A stretch of DNA of 64,000 nucleotides from an uncultured Christensenella sp. GTDB lineage: Bacteria > Bacillota > Clostridia > Christensenellales > CAG-917. Every line of letters starts with the position of its first letter. Within the stretch, counting starts at the first letter, position 1. The stretch covers positions 327,191 through 391,190 of the forward strand of contig CAJTQT010000001.1 of assembly GCA_910578325.1 (NCBI GenBank), read 5' to 3'. Position numbers and translations under genes: made by a program. The notes under the pieces are model-generated. The model worked only from the letters and a program-made list of their open reading frames with translations, was not told where the DNA came from and did not search any database. Below are positions 16,102 through 24,819 of this stretch, in pieces.

Positions 16102-18585
16102 TTATCTCTTTTTAAGATTGTAACTCTTCCTGAAATTAAATGCAATAGGCACCAGCGAGTATGCCGCGCACATAACTCCTCCTACGAGCGCGACGACCCA
16201 CGCTTCGTACATAAACTCGAAGTACAGTCCGAACAGTCTGAGCGCGTGTATAAGACAAGCGGTAAGCAGAACCGACGCCACAAACGCAAGCACAAACGAC
16301 ACCGCGGCAACGGCAAAATGTTCAAGCAATTCGGAACAAAGGAGCGAATTTTTTGACATACCTGCGTTAAGCAAAGCGGTTCTGCTCTTGTCTGAAACGC
16401 CTCTTCCAACCATACCCGCGGTAACGGAAACGGCAAATATAAACACGGCAACCACTATTGCGAGCGTTCCCACAAGGTCGAATACTGCGTCAGTGCTTTG
16501 CATATCCCACCTATAAGCAGTCAGCACGTCAACCACATAATAGTTGTTGTCTGCAAAATTTTCTCTCAGCCTGTTTACGGTTTCGGAGATATTGCCTCCC
16601 GACGATTTGAGCACAACAGTATCTGGCGCAACCCCGAAAGCCGACTCTATCGCATACTCGGACATAACTATATAATTTCCCGAGAACAGTTGATGGTCGA
16701 GTATGCCCCCTACAACGACTTTTGACGAAACACCGTCCAGCGTAAGCGTCATTTCGTCGCCTACGCCCGCGCCGTAGAGAACCGTCAGAGCCTTGTCCAA
16801 AAACACGTACGGAATCGCAGCGCCGTCCGCATCGGAAGCATAATATCCTTTATCGAGCAACTCTTCCACACGAGCTCTGTCCGTTACAAAACCGAAATCC
16901 ACAAGATTCAGCGCCTGTTTCGAACCGAGTATATTCATCGTCTTGTCAAAGTCGCCGTTGTTGAGAGCCCCCTGTTTCCAAACGATTTTAGCGGCATAAT
17001 CCACGCCCTCGGTCTCCAAAAACTTGTCAGTATCGACGCTTGACTGCACGTTTGTCACAAAAATCATATCCGAAAAGTTGCTTACGTAATCTCCGAACAC
17101 GCTTTTGGTCATTGCCCACGCCATAAAAAGCATCATACTCACCGTCATTCCTACGCCGAGCATCGTAACCGATCGTGCAAAACGACCGTCTCTGCGCAAA
17201 TTCAAAGACGCTACTTTTGCCGACGGACGGGGCATTTTCGCTCCTACGCGAGCAGTTATGCGCAGTACGGAAGATATACATATTCCGAGAGTTGAAAGCG
17301 CAAGAACAAGGCTGACGACGGACATAACGGCGGTAGCCGCAGGCACGGCAAACTCCACCGCCACGCTGAGCGCGGTAAGCACGATCATCACGGGACAGGC
17401 GACAGCCGCAAACCGCGACCGTTTTTTTATGTCGATTTGATTTTGACGTATAGTCCCTCTGAAAGAACGCAGTATCGGGAGCAACGAACTCGCCACCGCG
17501 CTGAAAAGCCCTATAAGAGCGGAGCCGAACAGCCGCACCGCTGAAATGCTGAAAGCAATCGTCGGTGAAAGCGTCAGTTTAAGTATTCCTACAAAAACAC
17601 CGACAGCAAGGGCAGAACCCAAAAGAGCGCCGAAACAGGCAATAATTACGCTCTCGGTCATAAAAATACCAAGAATCTGTTTTTTTGTCGCGCCCACTAT
17701 TCCGTATTTTGAGATAAGCGAAATCTTTTCGCTTTCGCTCATCATAAACAACAGAACTATGACCGCTATTCCCAACGCAAACACCGCAAATCCCGCGAGC
17801 ACCACAGGCGCGCTTAAAGAATCCGCCTGTTCGCGTATATAACCCGCGTCGTCCGTACGCTTTATAAGCATAGAGGAATACTGCGCTATTTCCGAAATCT
17901 CTTTCAACAAAGCGTCTACGTCTACGCCCGCTTTTGCTTTGACGTAAATCTCGTTGCAAATTTTGTCCGAACTTATGCCGGAAATCAATCCGGATATGCC
18001 TTCGATTCTGCCTATAACCAAAAACGGCGAATCGTCAAGGAAGTATCCGCTTATATCCGCAATCGCGCCTACGTAAAAAGTGCGGTCGAGTCTGTTTCCC
18101 AACGATAGGGAAATATCGTCCCCCACCTGCAATCCGAACCTCTCCGCCATATTCTTTGACACGACAACGTTATCCTCGTTGGAATCGAGATAATTCTTGT
18201 CTCCCTGTAAAACGTCTATATCCTGCAAATATTCCGCTCCGCCCCGCTCAAACCCGCGCAGTTTCACGTATTCGCCGTCGAGAATCGCATAAAGGGACAA
18301 CGTAGGACAGATATACTCAATCAATCCGCCGCCGTTGTCATCCTTATCCATAAGGTCATAAAGCGGTTTGGCTACGTTTATTATACGGTCGGAAGATGAA
18401 TTTGTGGAAATTACGATATCGCTCCTGCCCGAAGCCGCAGTCTGAGTAGAATATATATATTCATAAACGGCAGGGCTAAATGAAAGCATAGCAAAAATCA
18501 TCGCCACCGCAACGGCGACTGCCGCAACCGTCGCAACCGTCCTCAACGGCTTCGACGTCATATTTCTCAGAGCAAGTTTAAACAT
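16102..18585 (-). CDS. FtsX/MacB-type ABC transporter permease
   Basis: 827 residues from the ATG at 18585, which has AAAGGA upstream; a longer frame to 18660 would run into the repeat region. The N-terminus MFKLALRNMTSKPLRT plus a helix is typical of FtsX-like permeases ('L A x R N ... R ... L'). It has two FtsX modules: about residues 270-400 (ALGIAVIVLLFMMSESEKIS; ISKYGIVGATKKQILGIF) and the C-terminal 690-825. An extracellular MacB-like domain lies between helix 1 and the first module, and another between modules. These proteins move lipoproteins, peptides or drugs, or act as mechanotransmitters, with a LolD-like ATPase, here encoded about 500 bases upstream. Confidence 0.9.
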   Translation of the reverse strand: MFKLALRNMTSKPLRTVATVAAVAVAVAMIFAMLSFSPAVYEYIYSTQTAASGRSDIVISTNSSSDRIINVAKPLYDLMDKDDNGGGLIEYICPTLSLYAILDGEYVKLRGFERGGAEYLQDIDVLQGDKNYLDSNEDNVVVSKNMAERFGLQVGDDISLSLGNRLDRTFYVGAIADISGYFLDDSPFLVIGRIEGISGLISGISSDKICNEIYVKAKAGVDVDALLKEISEIAQYSSMLIKRTDDAGYIREQADSLSAPVVLAGFAVFALGIAVIVLLFMMSESEKISLISKYGIVGATKKQILGIFMTESVIIACFGALLGSALAVGVFVGILKLTLSPTIAFSISAVRLFGSALIGLFSAVASSLLPILRSFRGTIRQNQIDIKKRSRFAAVACPVMIVLTALSVAVEFAVPAATAVMSVVSLVLALSTLGICISSVLRITARVGAKMPRPSAKVASLNLRRDGRFARSVTMLGVGMTVSMMLFMAWAMTKSVFGDYVSNFSDMIFVTNVQSSVDTDKFLETEGVDYAAKIVWKQGALNNGDFDKTMNILGSKQALNLVDFGFVTDRARVEELLDKGYYASDADGAAIPYVFLDKALTVLYGAGVGDEMTLTLDGVSSKVVVGGILDHQLFSGNYIVMSEYAIESAFGVAPDTVVLKSSGGNISETVNRLRENFADNNYYVVDVLTAYRWDMQSTDAVFDLVGTLAIVVAVFIFAVSVTAGMVGRGVSDKSRTALLNAGMSKNSLLCSELLEHFAVAAVSFVLAFVASVLLTACLIHALRLFGLYFEFMYEAWVVALVGGVMCAAYSLVPIAFNFRKSYNLKKR

Positions 18586-18649
18586 CTGCTTTCCTTTTAC
18601 ATTTACATAACAGTAGCCCGCGCAAATTACGTTTCCGGTGCAACATATT

Positions 18650-19040
18650 GCGCGAAACATTCCTTGTGTTTACAACGATATTTCATTTTGATAGCGAACA
18701 ACGGTTTGCGCGTAGGAATTCAAATAAAGTCTACGCTTTTGCGCCGATTATTACATTCGATTTGCCTTATGCGCACAGAGTGCGCCCGACAAGCAAACTG
18801 TTGCGCGAAACTTTCCTTGTGTTTACAACGATATTTCATTTTGATAGCGAACAACGGTTTGCGCGTAGAAATTCAAAAATCAAGTCTACGCTTTTGCGCT
18901 GCTTATTACATTCGATTTGCCTTATGCGCACAGAGTGCGCCCGACAAGCAAACTGTTGCGCGAAACTTTCCTCGTGTTTACAACGACATTTCATTTTGAT
19001 AGCGAACAACGGTTTGCGCGTAGGAATTCAAAAATCAAGT
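18650..19040. repeat. 2.5 tandem copies of a 153-155 bp direct repeat
   Basis: Near-identical units begin at 18650, 18803 and 18958 (each starting GCGCGAAAC); the third stops near 19040 after the common AATTCAAAAATCAAGT. Differences are a few substitutions and a 2-base indel. Each full unit holds an inverted repeat GCGCAC-AGA-GTGCGC and a second one (CGTAG / CTACG pair flanking AATTCAAA). The array fills the 497-base gap between the ATPase and permease genes of one exporter. No gene is visible in the region. Plus-strand frames run through it only because the unit happens to lack stops. Confidence 0.85.
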
Positions 19041-19082
19041 TCAGGCTTAAACGATGCTTGTTTACAAGCGTCGTTTTGCCAT

Positions 19083-19760
19083 TCACGCCGATTTTTGAAT
19101 GACTCCATCCTCCATCCGCACTATAAGCCCTGCATAGTTAGCGTGCGTCTGCGAGTGAGTGACCATAACCAATGCGACGCCGCGGTTTTTATTAATATCA
19201 GCAAGCAGTTCCATAACCTGTCTTCCTCTCTCTTTATCGAGGCTGCCGGTTGGTTCGTCGAGAAATATGACTTTCGGATTTGTCACAAGCGCGCGTGCAA
19301 TCGCGACTCTCTGCTGCTCGCCGCCGCTGAGTTGACGGGGAAAGTTCTTCTGTCTGTGCCCCAGTCCCAGATAGTTTATCACCTCGTCGACGCGTTGTTT
19401 ATAGTCATCTTCCTTACGTTTATCCAGCATAAGAGGCAGCGTAATGTTTTCATACACGGTGAGATTGGGCACAAGATTGTCAAACTGATACACAAACGAA
19501 AAATCTCTGCGACGCATAGCGGCAATTTCCTCGTCGGGAATGTCCGTGATGTTTTTACCCAAAAGCAAAACTTCACCCTCGGAGGGCTTGTCTATTCCCG
19601 CAAGTATATAAAGGAGCGTGGATTTACCCGAGCCAGATTCGCCGACTATAGCAACGAACTCCCCCTCCTGCAACTCGAAATCAACGCCTTTAAGCACTTC
19701 CGTAACGACCTCTCCGACCGTAAAGGACTTCTTTATATTTTCCGCTTTCAGTACAGACAT
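19083..19760 (-). CDS. ABC transporter ATP-binding protein, MacB/LolD type
   Basis: 225 residues, standard for LolD/MacB-type ATPases. Walker A GESGSGKST at residues 40-48, Q-loop, signature LSGGEQQRVAIARA, Walker B KVIFLDEPTGSLD, H-loop VMVTHSQTH. The DEPTGSLD(K) and FVYQFDNLVPNLTVYEN blocks are typical of the lipoprotein/macrolide/peptide exporter class. It pairs with the FtsX permease encoded downstream beyond the repeat array. CGGAGG precedes the ATG. Transcription starts from a promoter overlapped by a palindrome. Confidence 0.93.
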   Translation of the reverse strand: MSVLKAENIKKSFTVGEVVTEVLKGVDFELQEGEFVAIVGESGSGKSTLLYILAGIDKPSEGEVLLLGKNITDIPDEEIAAMRRRDFSFVYQFDNLVPNLTVYENITLPLMLDKRKEDDYKQRVDEVINYLGLGHRQKNFPRQLSGGEQQRVAIARALVTNPKVIFLDEPTGSLDKERGRQVMELLADINKNRGVALVMVTHSQTHANYAGLIVRMEDGVIQKSA

Positions 19761-19793
19761 ACGCCTCCGTTACGCGCGTGCGCGCGCCTACTC

Positions 19794-19808
19794 ATATCAA
19801 ATTGATAT
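19794..19808. promoter_or_regulatory. palindromic putative operator
   Basis: ATATCAA-A-TTGATAT, a perfect 7+7 palindrome with a 1-base centre. It begins two bases downstream of the -10 box of the exporter promoter, so it covers the expected start site. The position is typical of a repressor site; the regulator is not known, and no regulator gene is adjacent. Confidence 0.5.
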
Positions 19809-19809
19809 A

Positions 19810-19838
19810 ATTATACCATATTAGCAAAACTCATACAA
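19810..19838 (-). promoter_or_regulatory. promoter of the MacB/FtsX-type exporter operon
   Basis: TTGTAT (19833-19838), 17-nt spacer, TATAAT (19810-19815) on the minus strand, about 50 nt upstream of the ATPase gene. Confidence 0.7.
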
Positions 19839-19873
19839 GTTCAAATAAAAACTGCATATAAAACTTAAAGATA

Positions 19874-19902
19874 TTGCGCCGATATTTAATGCGTGATATA
19901 AT
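19874..19902 (+). promoter_or_regulatory. promoter of queH, leaderless geometry
   Basis: TTGCGC (19874-19879), 17-nt spacer, TATAAT (19897-19902), then only 6 nt to the GTG start at 19909. The expected start site coincides with the first codon. Confidence 0.55.
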
Positions 19903-19908
19903 TTCAGC

Positions 19909-20502
19909 GTGAAAAAGTTTTCAGCAGGCACAGTGGAATATGAAATCGAGAGATGCAAGACAACGGGCACAAAACCCCGTCTGCTTTTGCACGCCTGCTG
20001 CGGTCCCTGCGCCGCAGGTACTCTGGCAAATATCACGCCTTATTTTGATATAACCGTATTCTTCTACAATCCCAACATTATGCCTAATGCGGAATTCGAT
20101 TTGCGTCTTGACGCGCTTAAACAGATACTTTCTCATTTCGACGGCGTAAAACTTATTGTGCCCGAACAGGACGTATCTCAATACCTGCCTGTCGTAAGAG
20201 GGCTGGAACAACTTCCCGAGGGCGGCGAACGTTGCACAAAATGCTTTGACCTAAGGTTGAAAAAAACCGCCGAATATCTCTCTTCACACCGCGACAGTTA
20301 CGATTATTTCGCTACGACTCTTACGATAAGTCCTTTAAAAAACGCGGCGCTGATAAACGCCGTCGGCAATGCCGCCGCCGAACAATACAACGTTGATTAT
20401 CTCGATTCCGATTTCAAAAAAAGGGACGGGTACCTTAAATCAACGCAACTGTGCAAGGAATGGGGCGTGTACCGACAGCATTACTGCGGATGCGCGTTTT
20501 AG
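19909..20502 (+). CDS. queH: epoxyqueuosine reductase QueH
   Basis: 197 residues. QueH (former DUF208) reduces epoxyqueuosine to queuosine in tRNA, replacing cobalamin-dependent QueG. The iron-sulfur and metal cysteines are visible: HACCGPC (C30, C31, C34), the central ERCTKCFDLRL, and C193/C195 in the C-terminal YCGCAF. FYNPNIMP and FATTLTISPLKN are also family blocks. The start is a GTG with no Shine-Dalgarno and a -10 box 6 nt upstream, so translation is probably leaderless. Single gene, convergent with the V-ATPase operon. Confidence 0.93.
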   Translation: MKKFSAGTVEYEIERCKTTGTKPRLLLHACCGPCAAGTLANITPYFDITVFFYNPNIMPNAEFDLRLDALKQILSHFDGVKLIVPEQDVSQYLPVVRGLEQLPEGGERCTKCFDLRLKKTAEYLSSHRDSYDYFATTLTISPLKNAALINAVGNAAAEQYNVDYLDSDFKKRDGYLKSTQLCKEWGVYRQHYCGCAF

Positions 20503-20633
20503 AAAACCTCTAATTAACCGCATACTATTTACTGTCTCCAACTTACCGTCATATTTATTTCGATCCCGAAACCGTACGCGAAACACTGCGCCGAAAATTT
20601 ATAGAAATTTACAAACTTTTGTATTTATCTTTT

Positions 20634-20686
20634 AAATAAAAAAGGTATTTTACTTGCCATTCACGATGACGGCCGCAAAATACCTT
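20634..20686 (-). terminator. terminator of the V-ATPase operon
   Basis: A perfect 10-bp stem (AAGGTATTTT at 20642-20651 with AAAATACCTT at 20677-20686), 25-nt loop and a U-rich tract on the minus strand just after the subunit D gene. Confidence 0.6.
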
Positions 20687-20710
20687 CGACTTTGAATATA
20701 GCACACAATA

Positions 20711-21340
20711 CTATCTGTTTTCAAGCATACTCTTTACTTTCATAAGACGTGTAGTCGCGCCGCGCTCGTTTTCGTCGAGTTTCATAGTTATATACTTGAT
20801 AGTCTCTTCGAGTTGCGGAATCATTACGTATTCCAGCGCGTTGACGCGTCTGCGGTTTCTCTCGATCTCGTCGGCGAGCATATTGCAGGTCTTCTCCACT
20901 TCCGCAAGTTTGAGCAGTTTGGGGAGCAACTCGGAAAGGGACGCAACCGCGCCGTCGAGTTCACCTGTAACGGAAGCGAACGAATACGGATAAAGTTCCT
21001 GTCCTTCCGACTTAGTAATTTCAAAAACGGGCACGTCCACGCTCATCACGTTTTGCGATGAGACTTCCAGTTTCACCTTTGTGCCCGGAAGCGCGATCGC
21101 CTCTTCTATGACGGCGTCCGACGAAACTGCGCGCGCAAGCATAAAGGATTTAAGCGAGTCCGTAAGTTCGTCCTCGACTTCCTCTCTCAAACGCTTGTTG
21201 TCGCGAATATAAATCATAAATCTGCGAATCATCTCGTCGGATTTATCTTTCAACAGTTTATGTCCGCGGGTAGCGGTTTTAAGACGGGCTTTGAGCCGTC
21301 TCAATTCCATTCTCGTCGGATTTACGTTGAGTTTCGCCAT
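20711..21340 (-). CDS. ntpD: V-type ATP synthase subunit D
   Basis: 209 residues, normal for subunit D, the coiled-coil central shaft that turns inside the A3B3 head. The N-terminus (LNVNPTRMELRRLKARLKTA, then RGHKLLKDKSDEM) is the family signature and the C-terminal helix (NRRRVNALEYVMIPQLEETI) is highly conserved. Last gene of the operon, starting 2 bases after subunit B. Confidence 0.96.
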   Translation of the reverse strand: MAKLNVNPTRMELRRLKARLKTATRGHKLLKDKSDEMIRRFMIYIRDNKRLREEVEDELTDSLKSFMLARAVSSDAVIEEAIALPGTKVKLEVSSQNVMSVDVPVFEITKSEGQELYPYSFASVTGELDGAVASLSELLPKLLKLAEVEKTCNMLADEIERNRRRVNALEYVMIPQLEETIKYITMKLDENERGATTRLMKVKSMLENR

Positions 21341-21342
21341 TA

Positions 21343-22722
21343 TCAGTCCTCTTTCTTATCGAGATACTTCTCTATATACTCGTCGCGGATACGTTTAAGT
21401 TCGTTTCTGGGGAGTATGCGCAACAAATTCCAACCCAGATCGAGAGTCTCCTCGATAGTACGGTTTGTATTGAATCCCTGCGAAACGTACTGTTTTTCAA
21501 ATTCGTCCGCAAATTCGGCAAATTTCTTATCAGTTTCCGTAAGCGCGGAATCGCCGAGTATGGAACTGAGTTCTTTCGCCTCTTTTCCCTGCGCGTACGC
21601 GCTGAACAACTGGTTCATAGTATCGGCGTGATCCTCTCTCGTTTTGCCTTTGCCTATGCCCTTGTCTTTCAGACGCGACAGCGACGGCATAACGTCGATT
21701 GGCGGAACTATGCCTTTTTTGTACAGTTCGCGAGAGATTATAATCTGTCCTTCCGTAATATATCCCGTAAGGTCGGGAATGGGATGTGTTTTATCGTCCT
21801 CCGGCATAGACAGAATGGGAATCTGCGTAATAGATCCCTTCTTTCCAACAATTCTGCCCGCACGCTCGTACATACCCGCAAGGTCGGTATACATATAGCC
21901 GGGGTATCCTCTTCTTCCGGGGACTTCTTTTCTCGCCGCGGAAACTTCTCTCAACGCCTCTGCGTAGTTGGTAATATCCGTTGTTATGACGAGCACGTGC
22001 ATTTCCTTTTCGAACGCGAGATATTCCGCCGCCGTAAGCGCCATACGCGGAGTAGAAATACGTTCGACGGCAGGATCGTTGGCTAAGTTCATAAACATAA
22101 CCGTACGTTCTATCGCGCCTGTCTTTCTGAAATCATTGATAAAAAAGTCCGCCTCTTCGAACGTAATGCCGACCGCCGCAAACACGACTGCAAATTTGGA
22201 ATCGCTTCCGAGAACCCGAGCCTGTCTCGCAATCTGCGCCGCAAGTTCCGCGTGAGGCATACCGGACATAGAAAATACCGGCAGTTTCTGACCTCTGACA
22301 AGGGTATTCAGTCCGTCAATCGCGCTTATACCCGTTTGGATAAACTCGTCGGGATAGTCGCGTGCAACGGGATTTATAGGCTGACCGTTGATATCCATTT
22401 TTTTGTCGGGTATAATGGGTGCGCCTCCGTCTCTCGGTCTGCCCATTCCGTCGAAAACTCTTCCGAGCATATCCTCGCTGACGCCGAGTTCAATACTGTG
22501 TCCGAGGAATCTTGCTTTGGAGGTAGTCATCTTTATACCCTGAGAAGGTTCGAAAAGTTGCACCAACGCCTTATCTCTGTTGATTTCGAGCACCTTTCCG
22601 CTACGGATTTCGCCGTTAGCCTGACGGATTTCCACCAACTCGTTATACTTTACGCCTTCAACGCCCTCAACGAGCATAAGCGGTCCGACTATTTCTCTGA
22701 TCGTATTGTATTCTTTAAGCAT
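21343..22722 (-). CDS. ntpB: V-type ATP synthase subunit B
   Basis: 459 residues, the regulatory non-catalytic head subunit. The degenerate P-loop position reads SGMPHAELAAQIARQ, lacking GKT as expected for B subunits. GRVFDGMGRP, PRMALTAAEYLAFE and SMPEDDKTHPIPDLTGYITEGQ are strongly conserved. The start codon overlaps the subunit A stop as TGATG. Confidence 0.97.
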   Translation of the reverse strand: MLKEYNTIREIVGPLMLVEGVEGVKYNELVEIRQANGEIRSGKVLEINRDKALVQLFEPSQGIKMTTSKARFLGHSIELGVSEDMLGRVFDGMGRPRDGGAPIIPDKKMDINGQPINPVARDYPDEFIQTGISAIDGLNTLVRGQKLPVFSMSGMPHAELAAQIARQARVLGSDSKFAVVFAAVGITFEEADFFINDFRKTGAIERTVMFMNLANDPAVERISTPRMALTAAEYLAFEKEMHVLVITTDITNYAEALREVSAARKEVPGRRGYPGYMYTDLAGMYERAGRIVGKKGSITQIPILSMPEDDKTHPIPDLTGYITEGQIIISRELYKKGIVPPIDVMPSLSRLKDKGIGKGKTREDHADTMNQLFSAYAQGKEAKELSSILGDSALTETDKKFAEFADEFEKQYVSQGFNTNRTIEETLDLGWNLLRILPRNELKRIRDEYIEKYLDKKED

Positions 22723-24488
22723 CAGATTTCCTCCCCGTCTCCGACAAGTTCGGACATTTCGCTCTTAATCTGAGCGAGAATCCCGTCGAATCTGTTCATT
22801 TCCGTCTCGGGAATATACTTTGCCCTGCCGATTTGTTCTCTTACGGGCAATTCCAGAATATCCTCGATATCGACGTTTTTGTCGAGCGCGTCGCCCGCAA
22901 GTCTGTCAAATTCGAGAATGAGTTTCATCATATACTGCTGTTTTTCAAGCGAGGTAAACGTATCGACTTCGTGGAATGCGTTCTGATGCAGATAGTCTTC
23001 TCTGATTGACTTCGCGGTTTCCATAGTAAGTCTGTTCGACGGCGAAAGAGCGTCCATACCGACAAGCCTGACGATTTCGTCAAGTTGCGCCTCTTCCTGC
23101 AAGATACGCATACAGGTCGCGCGAAGCGGGATCCACTCGTCGCCTATACTCTCGCCGTACCAATCCGCAAGTCTGTCGGCATACAGCGAATAACTCGCAA
23201 TCCAGTCGATAGCGGGGAAATGTCTCTTATATGCAAGAGACGCGCTAAGTCCCCAGAACACTTTGACTATTCTCAGCGTTGCCTGCGCAACGGGTTCGGA
23301 CAAATCTCCTCCGGGAGGCGAAACCGCGCCGATAGCGGTAATCGAGCCGACGGTGTTTGGCTGACCGAGAACCCGTACAACGCCCGCGCGTTCGTAAAAC
23401 TCCGCAAGACGCGAACTGAGATACGCAGGATAGCCCTCTTCACCGGGCATCTCTTCAAGACGTCCCGACATTTCGCGCAACGCTTCCGCCCAGCGCGACG
23501 TGGAATCCGCCATTATCGCAACCGAATATCCCATATCCCTGAAATATTCCGCTATAGTTATACCCGTATAAATGGATGCTTCGCGCGCCGCGACAGGCAT
23601 ATCCGACGTGTTGGCGATAAGTACCGTACGTTTCATAAGCGGCTGTCCGCTGCGCGGGTCGATAAGCGCGGGGAACTCGTTGAGAACGTCCGTCATTTCG
23701 TTTCCGCGTTCGCCGCAACCGACGTACACGATTATATCCGCGTCCGCCCATTTTGCAAGTTGATGCTGGACAACGGTTTTGCCGCTTCCGAAAGGTCCGG
23801 GAACAGCCGCAACGCCGCCTTTTGCAATCGGGAACAACGTATCTATAACTCTCTGTCCCGTCACCATAGGAGTAACGGGCGACATTTTTTCTTTATAAGG
23901 TCTGCCTTTACGCACAGGCCATTTTTGGAGCATCGTGACCTCGACGTCGCCGCTCTCGGTCGCTATGACCGCAACGGTATCGTCTACGGTAAACATTCCG
24001 CGTCTGATTTCCTTAACTTTGCCCTTAATGCCGTAAGGCACCATTATTTTATGGAGAATGAGCACGTTTTCTTCAACCGTACCGATAACCGTACCGCCCT
24101 CGACGTCGTTGCCGACGGGAATACAGGGTTTAAACTCCCATTCCTTTTCGTGGTCGACTGCGGGAAGATAAACGCCGCGTTCTATACGGTCACCCGCCAG
24201 TTCTCTGAGTTTGGCAAGCGGACGCTGTATTCCGTCGTATATGCCCTCGATGAGCCCCGGACCGAGTTCGACAGACAGCGGTTCGCCTGTGGATACGACG
24301 TCCTCGCCCGGTCCCAGACCGCTCGTTTCCTCGTATACCTGAATGGACGCTTTGTCCCCTCTGAGTTCGATAATTTCGCCGATGAGTTTCTTATCGCTCA
24401 CCTGCACCACGTCGAACATCTTGCTCTCCGCCATATTTTCTGCGACGATGAGCGGACCGGATACTTTTACGATTTTTCCTCTTTCCAT
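22722..24488 (-). CDS. ntpA: V-type ATP synthase subunit A (catalytic)
   Basis: 588 residues from the ATG at 24488 (MERGKIVKVSGPLIV). This is the nucleotide-binding catalytic subunit. Walker A GPFGSGKTVVQ, GCGERGNEMTDVL, the catalytic ADSTSRWAEALREMSGRL block and the A-specific insertion region (about 115-200, PYGIKGKVKEI...) are all present. Its start lies one base beyond the subunit F stop, arguing against a longer N-terminus. Confidence 0.97.
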   Translation of the reverse strand: MERGKIVKVSGPLIVAENMAESKMFDVVQVSDKKLIGEIIELRGDKASIQVYEETSGLGPGEDVVSTGEPLSVELGPGLIEGIYDGIQRPLAKLRELAGDRIERGVYLPAVDHEKEWEFKPCIPVGNDVEGGTVIGTVEENVLILHKIMVPYGIKGKVKEIRRGMFTVDDTVAVIATESGDVEVTMLQKWPVRKGRPYKEKMSPVTPMVTGQRVIDTLFPIAKGGVAAVPGPFGSGKTVVQHQLAKWADADIIVYVGCGERGNEMTDVLNEFPALIDPRSGQPLMKRTVLIANTSDMPVAAREASIYTGITIAEYFRDMGYSVAIMADSTSRWAEALREMSGRLEEMPGEEGYPAYLSSRLAEFYERAGVVRVLGQPNTVGSITAIGAVSPPGGDLSEPVAQATLRIVKVFWGLSASLAYKRHFPAIDWIASYSLYADRLADWYGESIGDEWIPLRATCMRILQEEAQLDEIVRLVGMDALSPSNRLTMETAKSIREDYLHQNAFHEVDTFTSLEKQQYMMKLILEFDRLAGDALDKNVDIEDILELPVREQIGRAKYIPETEMNRFDGILAQIKSEMSELVGDGEEI

Positions 24489-24489
24489 A

Positions 24490-24819
24490 TTAGTCCTCTT
24501 TGTTGTCAAACAGCACGTTCGCTCCGATAGCCTTTTCCACGTTGGCGTTTATACCTGCCAGACCGAGATGCATATTGCCCTCTGCCGACGGAATGGGAAC
24601 TATAACGGGATACGCCCGCGCTTTATATCTCTTAATATACGTCTCCGCCTGAACGGCGACTTTTTCCGTGACGAAAATCACGGAATACGTACGCGCAAGA
24701 GTATGCACCGTTTCTCTCGCCTGAATTTCGCCGTCAACGGGAAATACGTCGACGCCGATAGCCTTGAACGCCAACACCGAATCCTTATCCCCGACGACCG
24801 CAATCAAACCGTCACGCAT
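24490..24819 (-). CDS. ntpG: V-type ATP synthase subunit F
   Basis: About 109 residues starting MRDGLIAVVGDKDSVLAFKA, the typical Rossmann-like subunit F of the central stalk, with FVTEKVA and VPIPSAEG as conserved blocks. The ATG overlaps the subunit C stop by 8 bases, so coupling is likely. An alternative GTG at 24828 has AAAGGA at better spacing, adding three residues; either is possible. In Enterococcus-style naming this subunit is NtpG, elsewhere AtpF. Confidence 0.9.
   Translation of the reverse strand: MRDGLIAVVGDKDSVLAFKAIGVDVFPVDGEIQARETVHTLARTYSVIFVTEKVAVQAETYIKRYKARAYPVIVPIPSAEGNMHLGLAGINANVEKAIGANVLFDNKED

Noticed and set aside
18648..19805. Long plus-strand open frame through the repeat array and the exporter ATPase gene
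   Set aside because: It exists because the repeat unit lacks stops in one frame and continues antisense to a clear ABC ATPase; repeated segments simply mirror the DNA repeats.
23085..24530. 481-codon plus-strand open frame opposite V-ATPase subunit A
   Set aside because: Antisense shadow of a conserved gene; composition is that of a reversed coding strand.
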